NCBI GenBank assembly: GCA_903910215.1
Contig: CAIVYV010000267.1
Span: forward strand, 1 to 10,379
DNA length: 10,379 bases
Direction: 5' to 3'
DNA from: an uncultured Pseudomonadota bacterium
GTDB lineage: Bacteria > Pseudomonadota > Gammaproteobacteria > Steroidobacterales > Steroidobacteraceae
Both the position numbers and the translations under genes were made by a program. Positions 5,962-10,379 of the stretch are shown piece by piece; position 1 is the stretch's first letter; the number at the start of each line of letters is the position of its first letter. Below the pieces are notes generated by a model that had not been told where the DNA came from, searched no databases, and saw nothing but the letters and a program-made list of their open reading frames with translations.

Positions 5962-7273
5962 TATAGCCGTGAGTGATCCGGCCCTCCCCGTCTTGATAGG
6001 CCTCCTCGCGCTTTGTCTCGCCTTGTCCGCGTTTTTCTCGGGCACCGAAACAGCGCTGATGAGTTTCAACCGTTATCAGCTGCGAACCATGGCCAACCAA
6101 GGCCATCGGGGCGCCATGCTTGCCGAGAAGCTCCTGCAGCGCCCCGATCGACTGATCGGTTTGATTCTGCTTGGCAACAACCTCGCCAATAATCTCGCGG
6201 CGACGCTCGTCGCCATCATCGTGCTACACACCTACGGTGAAGAATGGGTCGCCGTCGGCGCAGGCGTTCTCACACTGGTGATGCTGATTTTCTGTGAGGT
6301 CGGCCCCAAGACCTATGCGGCGATACATCCCCGCCGGCTCGCGACGACCTCCTCCTTCGTCTACGTCGGTCTGCAGTGGATGTTGCGACCGGCCGTCTAT
6401 GCGATCAATTGGATCACCAACGGCGCGCTGCGGCTCGTGGGTCTGAACGTCGATCGACAAACTCAGCAGAACACTCTGTCGCGCGAAGAACTACGCACCG
6501 TCGTCGCCGAAGCGGGCCTGATGATTCCGCGCAGCCACCAGCAAATGCTGATCGGCATCCTCGATCTCGAGCGAATCACGGTGAACGACATCATGATCCC
6601 GCGCCAGGATATCTCCGGCATCGATCTCGATGACGATTGGGAGCGCATCCTCGATCAGCTACGTCAGACACCGCACACCCGACTGCCCGTCTATCGCGGT
6701 GACATGGGCAACATGGTGGGTTTGTTGCACATGAAGCGCGTCGCGCAGGAACTCGCGCGAGGCTCACTCGATCACGAACGACTCGGCGAAGTAGCGGTAC
6801 AGAGAGAGCCCTATTACGTGCCCGAGGGCACGCCACTGACCACGCAGCTACAGAATTTCCAACGTGATCGACGTCGCTTGGCATTCGTCGTCGACGAGTA
6901 TGGTGAGGTCATGGGCCTCGTCACACTCGAAGATATTCTGGAAGAGATCGTTGGCGAGTTCACACAGAATGCGGCCACACTTTCACATCGCGACATCCAC
7001 CGCGATCGATCCGGCGCCTACATCATTAACGGCGGCACGACGATCCGTACGCTCAACCGCACGCTTGGCTGGCAGCTACCCACCGACGGACCCAAAACCT
7101 TGAACGGTCTTTTGATCGAGCGTCTTGAAACGATACCAAGCTCGGGCACTTCGCTGCGCATCGACAATCTCGAGATGGAAGTCTTGCAGGTGGCCGACAA
7201 CACGGTGCGCACCGTGAAGGTCCGCGTCACAAGTGAATCAAGCGCCGAAAGCGATCGCGAGAGCCTCGGATAA
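5957..7273 (+). CDS. CorB/YfjD-type CNNM (DUF21) and CBS-domain membrane protein
   Basis: A 438-aa protein close to E. coli YfjD/CorB, from the CNNM family linked to magnesium/cobalt efflux. It has an N-terminal DUF21 membrane domain (about 1-165) with SGTETALMSFNRYQL at 28-42, LGNNLANNL at 72-80 and EVGPKT at 114-119. A cytosolic CBS pair follows (about 205-335), with DIMIPR at 211-216, YVPEGTPL near 287-294 and DEYGEVMGLVTLEDILEEIVG at 313-333. A CorC_HlyC transporter-associated domain (about 345-425) ends it. The ATG at 5957 is used; a GTG at 5969 is a plausible alternative beginning MSDPAL. Neither has a Shine-Dalgarno. It runs head to head with ffh, 3 bp apart, and its 3' end overlaps radA by 36 bp. 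In E. coli the same family sits near ffh with ypjD between; no ypjD is present here. Substrate is not readable from sequence. Confidence 0.93.
   Translation: MIIAVSDPALPVLIGLLALCLALSAFFSGTETALMSFNRYQLRTMANQGHRGAMLAEKLLQRPDRLIGLILLGNNLANNLAATLVAIIVLHTYGEEWVAVGAGVLTLVMLIFCEVGPKTYAAIHPRRLATTSSFVYVGLQWMLRPAVYAINWITNGALRLVGLNVDRQTQQNTLSREELRTVVAEAGLMIPRSHQQMLIGILDLERITVNDIMIPRQDISGIDLDDDWERILDQLRQTPHTRLPVYRGDMGNMVGLLHMKRVAQELARGSLDHERLGEVAVQREPYYVPEGTPLTTQLQNFQRDRRRLAFVVDEYGEVMGLVTLEDILEEIVGEFTQNAATLSHRDIHRDRSGAYIINGGTTIRTLNRTLGWQLPTDGPKTLNGLLIERLETIPSSGTSLRIDNLEMEVLQVADNTVRTVKVRVTSESSAESDRESLG
5960..5965 (-). promoter_or_regulatory. Candidate -10 box of ffh (possible leaderless transcript)
   Basis: A perfect TATAAT reads on the minus strand from 5965 to 5960, six bases before the A of the ffh ATG at 5953. 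Normal sigma-70 spacing would start the RNA at or next to the ATG. The -35 region 17 nt upstream (GGGAGG) is poor, so this rests on the -10 match and spacing alone. It lies within the first codons of the divergent corB-type gene. Confidence 0.45.
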
Positions 7274-8596
7274 TCTCGAGACACTTTTGACCTGCAGCCC
7301 CTCAATGGGCTTGCGGGGCGCGTTGTCTGCAGCCACGATCGCAACACGAAAGCCCTGTTTGGCCGCCTCGCGCAAGCGCTCCTCGCCGTAAGCGACAGGG
7401 CGAACTTCACCCGTCAAACCCACCTCACCAAATGCGACGAGCGTCGCCGGGAGTGGTTTGTCGCGTAGGCTCGAAGCCAGGGTGAGCAGAACTGGTAGAT
7501 CGCTTGCCGTTTCGTGCAACGACAAGCCACCCACTACGTTAGCGAAGACGTCGTGATCCTGCAGCGACAGCCCACCATGCCGATTGAGTACCGCGAGCAG
7601 CATGGCGAGCCGCGTGGAATCGAGACCTTGCGCAACCCGCCGCGGATTGCCAAAGCGCATCGGATCGACGAGGCCCTGAATCTCCACCAACAACGGGCGC
7701 CCTCCCTCGCGCGCCACCGTCACGAGGCTGCCTGGGGCAATCTCGGTAGGCCGCGCCAGAAAAATAGCCGATGGATTGGCGATTTCTTTGAGGCCCGACT
7801 CGGTCATCGCGAAGAACGCCAACTCGTTGACTGCGCCGAAACGATTTTTGGTGGCTCTAACGATGCGATAACGCGAACCTGCATCGCTTTCGAAGTACAG
7901 CACGGTATCGACGAGGTGCTCGAGAACTTTCGGTCCCGCGATGGTGCCCTCGCGCGTAACGTGACCGATGATGAGCACCGTCGTCGATGTGCTCTTGGCG
8001 TAGCGCACCAAAGCGGCTGCACACTCCCGCAGCTGCGAGACACCGCCTGCACTCGCCGCCACCTCCGGCAAATGCACAGTCTGGATCGAATCGACGATCA
8101 ATAACGCCGCTTTCGAATCGCGCGCTGCATCGAGGATCACATCCAGACTGGGCTCGGACATCAACTGCAGATTGGCAACATCGAGACCGAGACGGCCCGC
8201 ACGCGCAGCAACCTGAGAGGCAGACTCTTCACCCGTGGCGTAGAGAACGCTGGCATCCGCACAGACACGCGCACCGACCTGCAATAACAAAGTCGACTTG
8301 CCGATACCGGGATCGCCACCCAACAGCACTACGCTGCCAGGCACGAGACCGCCACCAACGACTCGATCAAGTTCGCTAGAGCCCGTTGGGCGCCGCTCTG
8401 CCGAAGTGGCGCCGTCGAGTTTTCCTAGCAGCGTTGCCTTGCCCGTCGCAGCCGCGGACCGCACAGGCGACGCACGACGCTCCTTGAGCGCCGCCTCCAT
8501 CGTGTTCCACTCCTGACACTGGCTGCATTGCCCTTGCCAGCGCGTGGCCTCGGCTCCGCAGGCGCGACAGACGAAAATCTCACGCAATTTACTCAT
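7238..8596 (-). CDS. radA: DNA repair/recombination protein RadA
   Basis: RadA (Sms) is a RecA-related ATPase that promotes branch migration during recombinational repair. The 452-aa product (E. coli 460) has the N-terminal C4 zinc finger (C10, C13, C24, C27), Walker A GDPGIGKST at 94-102, Walker B LLIVDS at 165-170, the diagnostic KNRFG motif at 250-254, and a C-terminal Lon-like domain with NVVGGLSLHETASDLPVL at 353-370 and GEVGLTGEVRPV at 390-401. The ATG at 8596 gives a canonical N-terminus. No Shine-Dalgarno is visible. An extended -10-like TGCTAGCAT at 8606-8614 lies close to the start but lacks a -35. The 3' end overlaps the convergent corB-type gene by 36 bp, so no intergenic terminator exists. 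The usual neighbour alr is separated from it here by a PP2C gene on the other strand. Confidence 0.97.
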   Translation of the reverse strand: MSKLREIFVCRACGAEATRWQGQCSQCQEWNTMEAALKERRASPVRSAAATGKATLLGKLDGATSAERRPTGSSELDRVVGGGLVPGSVVLLGGDPGIGKSTLLLQVGARVCADASVLYATGEESASQVAARAGRLGLDVANLQLMSEPSLDVILDAARDSKAALLIVDSIQTVHLPEVAASAGGVSQLRECAAALVRYAKSTSTTVLIIGHVTREGTIAGPKVLEHLVDTVLYFESDAGSRYRIVRATKNRFGAVNELAFFAMTESGLKEIANPSAIFLARPTEIAPGSLVTVAREGGRPLLVEIQGLVDPMRFGNPRRVAQGLDSTRLAMLLAVLNRHGGLSLQDHDVFANVVGGLSLHETASDLPVLLTLASSLRDKPLPATLVAFGEVGLTGEVRPVAYGEERLREAAKQGFRVAIVAADNAPRKPIEGLQVKSVSRLSEALAIAFGA

Positions 8597-8661
8597 GCGG
8601 CGTGGATGCTAGCACGCGCGAGTCGATGACCGTTTCCGCTCGGTGACGCCGTAAGCCCGGT

Positions 8662-8668
8662 GGGAGGA
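8662..8668 (+). promoter_or_regulatory. Strong ribosome binding site of the PP2C gene
   Basis: GGGAGGA lies 7 nt before the ATG at 8676. It is the best Shine-Dalgarno match noticed in the window and fixes this start, which also begins just before the conserved PP2C core. Confidence 0.75.
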
Positions 8669-8675
8669 ACCGTCT

Positions 8676-9473
8676 ATGCAAACGACCATTCGACTCGATG
8701 CCGCTGCCGTGAGCGATCGCGGTCTCAAGCGCAGCACCAACGAAGATAGCGTGCTGTGCGACCCCCCTCTTGGCTTGTTCGCCGTGGCCGACGGCATGGG
8801 CGGCCACGCCAGTGGCGAGGTGGCGAGCCGACTCGCCATCGAAACCGTGCAGAGGGAGTGGCGAGCTGCTCGTCAATTGAAGTTGACCTCTGAGGGCGAA
8901 CAGTGGAATTGCGAACGCTTGCTCGGCGATGTCGTCGCTACCGCTAATCATGCGGTCATGGAGCGCTCACGTAGTTGCGATTTATTTGCCGGCATGGGCA
9001 CCACTCTGCTTGTCGCGGTATTGCACGACATGACGCTGCACTACGCGCATGTCGGTGACTCGCGTCTATACCGATTGCGGGACGAACAACTCGTGCTATT
9101 AACGCGCGATCACACCGTCGCTCAATGGCGCTTGGAGCTTGGCCTGTGCACCGAGGCAGAAGCCCGAGTATCCGCGGGCGCTCACCGACTCACACGCGCC
9201 ATCGGCATGGACCCGGAGTGCGGCGTCGAAGTGGCCGCCTGTCGCTGCGAGCCTGGTGACGGCTTTTTACTGTGCAGCGATGGCTTGAATCACGAACTGG
9301 AGGATGACGCGATCGCGCGTGCATGGCGCAGCGCGAGACGCCGCGAGGATTCAGCCGATAGTCTGTGTCGAACCCTGATCGACCAAGCCAACCAAGCCGG
9401 CGGTCGTGACAACATCAGCGTGCTCGCGCTGCACCTGCGCGCACAAGGTCGATCGACAAATCAATCGACGTAG
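8676..9473 (+). CDS. PP2C-family (Stp-type) serine/threonine protein phosphatase
   Basis: A 265-aa soluble phosphatase made of one PP2C domain, with no membrane segment or extra sensor domain. Motifs in order: SDRGLKRSTNEDS at 13-25, FAVADGMGGHASGEVAS at 35-51, GMGTTLLVAVL at 106-116, YAHVGDSRLYRLR at 123-135, LLTRDHTVAQ at 141-150, LTRAIGMD at 172-179, LLCSDGLN at 198-205 and GGRDNISVL at 242-250. The metal-binding acidic residues expected of the family (E23/D24, D39, D201, D245) are all present, so it should be active with Mn2+ or Mg2+. Such enzymes remove phosphate from Ser/Thr, often opposing Hanks-type kinases or acting in type VI secretion control, but no kinase, FHA or secretion gene lies in the window. 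It is divergent from radA (79-bp gap) and overlaps the convergent alr by 13 bp. Its target is unknown. Confidence 0.95.
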   Translation: MQTTIRLDAAAVSDRGLKRSTNEDSVLCDPPLGLFAVADGMGGHASGEVASRLAIETVQREWRAARQLKLTSEGEQWNCERLLGDVVATANHAVMERSRSCDLFAGMGTTLLVAVLHDMTLHYAHVGDSRLYRLRDEQLVLLTRDHTVAQWRLELGLCTEAEARVSAGAHRLTRAIGMDPECGVEVAACRCEPGDGFLLCSDGLNHELEDDAIARAWRSARRREDSADSLCRTLIDQANQAGGRDNISVLALHLRAQGRSTNQST

Positions 9474-10379
9474 ATGCGCGGCACCCGAGCCGTCACCCGA
9501 CACAGCAACTCGTAGCCGATCGTACCCGCGTGTTTTGCGATCTCGTCGACCGAGAGATCCGATCCCCACAACACAACGCGATCACCGATGGCCACGTTCG
9601 GGACATCGGTCACGTCGACCGTGATCATATCCATCGAAACCCGACCGACGAGCGGCGCGCGATGACCCGCCACCAACACCGGCGTTCCACTCGGACAACT
9701 GCGCGGCACACCATCGGCGTAACCCGCCGCGACGACGGCCAATCTTGTTTGTCTTGCTGCCACCCAAGTGGCGCCGTAGCCGACCGATTCGCCGACCGCG
9801 AGGTCGCGCAGCGCGATGATCTCGCTCTCGAGGCTCATGACCGGTTCGAGACCAAGTTCAGAAGCTGTACGCTCGCTCATCGGCGAGGAACCGTAGAGCG
9901 CAATACCGGCGCGCACCCAGTCGCCTTGCGTCTTCGAACCTCGAATGATGCCGGCGGAGTTTCCAACGCTGCGCGAACCGGGGATACCCGCTGAAACCGC
10001 CGCAAAGTCGGCAAGCTGACGATCGGTCAGCGGGTGCGCCGACTCGTCTGCCGTCGCAAAGTGCGTCATAACTCGGATTTCTTTGACCATATCGAGTTTT
10101 TGCAAACGTCTGGCCGCGTCTTGAGCCTCGCCCTCGCTGAACCCCAGTCGATTCATGCCCGTATTGATCTTCAGCCACACGACGATAGGTTGAGTGCGCG
10201 ATATCGTCGCACCCGACGCCAGCCAATCGATCTGATGCGACGAATGCACGACCAAATCGAAGTGATGCTGCAGCGCCAGCGACAACTCGTCGCGCGAGAA
10301 CACGCCCTCCATCAAAACGATCGGTGCGCTGATACCGGCAGCACGCAACTCAAGACCCTCACCCAAGCGGGCGACGCCA
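9461..10379 (-). CDS. alr: Alanine racemase, 5' part outside the window
   Basis: Alr interconverts L- and D-alanine with pyridoxal phosphate for peptidoglycan synthesis. The frame is open to the right edge; about 306 codons are present of the usual 360 or so, so the start and the N-terminal PLP lysine motif lie beyond 10379. Visible features are VARLGEGLELR at the edge, KINTGMNRLG (substrate and PLP region), THFATADE, VGNSAGI, WVRAGIALYG (with the arginine that contacts the PLP ring nitrogen), GYGATW, AAGYADGVPR containing the second catalytic tyrosine, and VGRVSMDMITVDVTDV. The C-terminal beta domain is complete, ending ARVPRIYVD. A TTG at 10366 looks like a start but is internal, because conserved sequence continues upstream of it. 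The 3' end overlaps the PP2C gene by 13 bp. A radA neighbour is common for this gene, but here PP2C intervenes. Confidence 0.95.
   Translation of the reverse strand, partial: GVARLGEGLELRAAGISAPIVLMEGVFSRDELSLALQHHFDLVVHSSHQIDWLASGATISRTQPIVVWLKINTGMNRLGFSEGEAQDAARRLQKLDMVKEIRVMTHFATADESAHPLTDRQLADFAAVSAGIPGSRSVGNSAGIIRGSKTQGDWVRAGIALYGSSPMSERTASELGLEPVMSLESEIIALRDLAVGESVGYGATWVAARQTRLAVVAAGYADGVPRSCPSGTPVLVAGHRAPLVGRVSMDMITVDVTDVPNVAIGDRVVLWGSDLSVDEIAKHAGTIGYELLCRVTARVPRIYVD

Noticed and set aside
5954..6106. Longer Ffh reading starting at 6106, and the matching upstream extension of the corB-type frame from 5714
   Set aside because: Both extensions are antisense to the other gene's conserved N-terminus and do not resemble either family. 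Starts at 5953 and 5957 give canonical proteins.
8606..8614. TGCTAGCAT as an extended -10 promoter for radA
   Set aside because: The spacing to the ATG is attractive and the TG extension is present, but only 4 of 6 core bases match and no -35 is visible, so I did not list it as a feature.
10364..10366. TTG at 10366 as the alr start codon
   Set aside because: Conserved racemase sequence (VAR before LGEGLELR) continues upstream to the window edge, and the catalytic lysine region is still missing, so the gene is cut rather than short.
1..10379. Mobile elements, CRISPR arrays, tRNA/rRNA genes, riboswitches or an undescribed defence-like gene cluster
   Set aside because: Almost every base is covered by recognised housekeeping genes. 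I saw no transposase motifs, terminal inverted repeats, spaced direct repeats or tRNA cloverleaf-like segments in the short gaps.

Overview
The window reads as a housekeeping stretch of a GC-rich (estimated near 60%) proteobacterial chromosome, most likely a gammaproteobacterium. I infer this from the order ffh, rpsP, rimM, trmD, rplS, which matches Escherichia coli, and from product lengths equal or close to the E. coli ones (Ffh 453 aa, TrmD 255 aa, L19 114 aa, RadA 452 aa). The genus cannot be named from the sequence alone.

Layout. Positions 1-680 (minus) hold most of a VUT/YhhQ-type queuosine-precursor transporter cut by the left edge. Positions 690-2540 (minus) encode a long-form SppA signal peptide peptidase. 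A clear intrinsic terminator at 2561-2596 closes the upstream operon. Positions 2645-4506 (minus) hold the ribosome and tRNA-modification operon rpsP-rimM-trmD-rplS, with overlapping gene junctions. Positions 4592-5953 (minus) encode Ffh. Then the strand alternates gene by gene: CorB-type CNNM/CBS membrane protein (plus, 5957-7273), RadA (minus, 7238-8596), a PP2C-type protein phosphatase (plus, 8676-9473) and an alanine racemase (minus, from 9461 past the right edge).

How the genes relate. Ffh (co-translational targeting), S16, RimM, TrmD and L19 all serve translation. SppA degrades leftover signal peptides. RadA acts in recombination branch migration and Alr supplies D-alanine for the cell wall. 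The PP2C gene is the only clear accessory gene; no kinase partner is in the window.

The region is extremely compact: ffh and corB start codons are 3 bp apart head to head, and two tail-to-tail pairs overlap (corB/radA by 36 bp, PP2C/alr by 13 bp). No gene-free stretch exceeds about 105 bp. I see no mobile element, CRISPR array, tRNA or rRNA, and no evidence of a new system. The points worth a second look are start-codon and promoter arrangements, a substitution at the TrmD catalytic position, the PP2C gene lying between alr and radA, and an apparent excess of the palindrome GCGATCGC.
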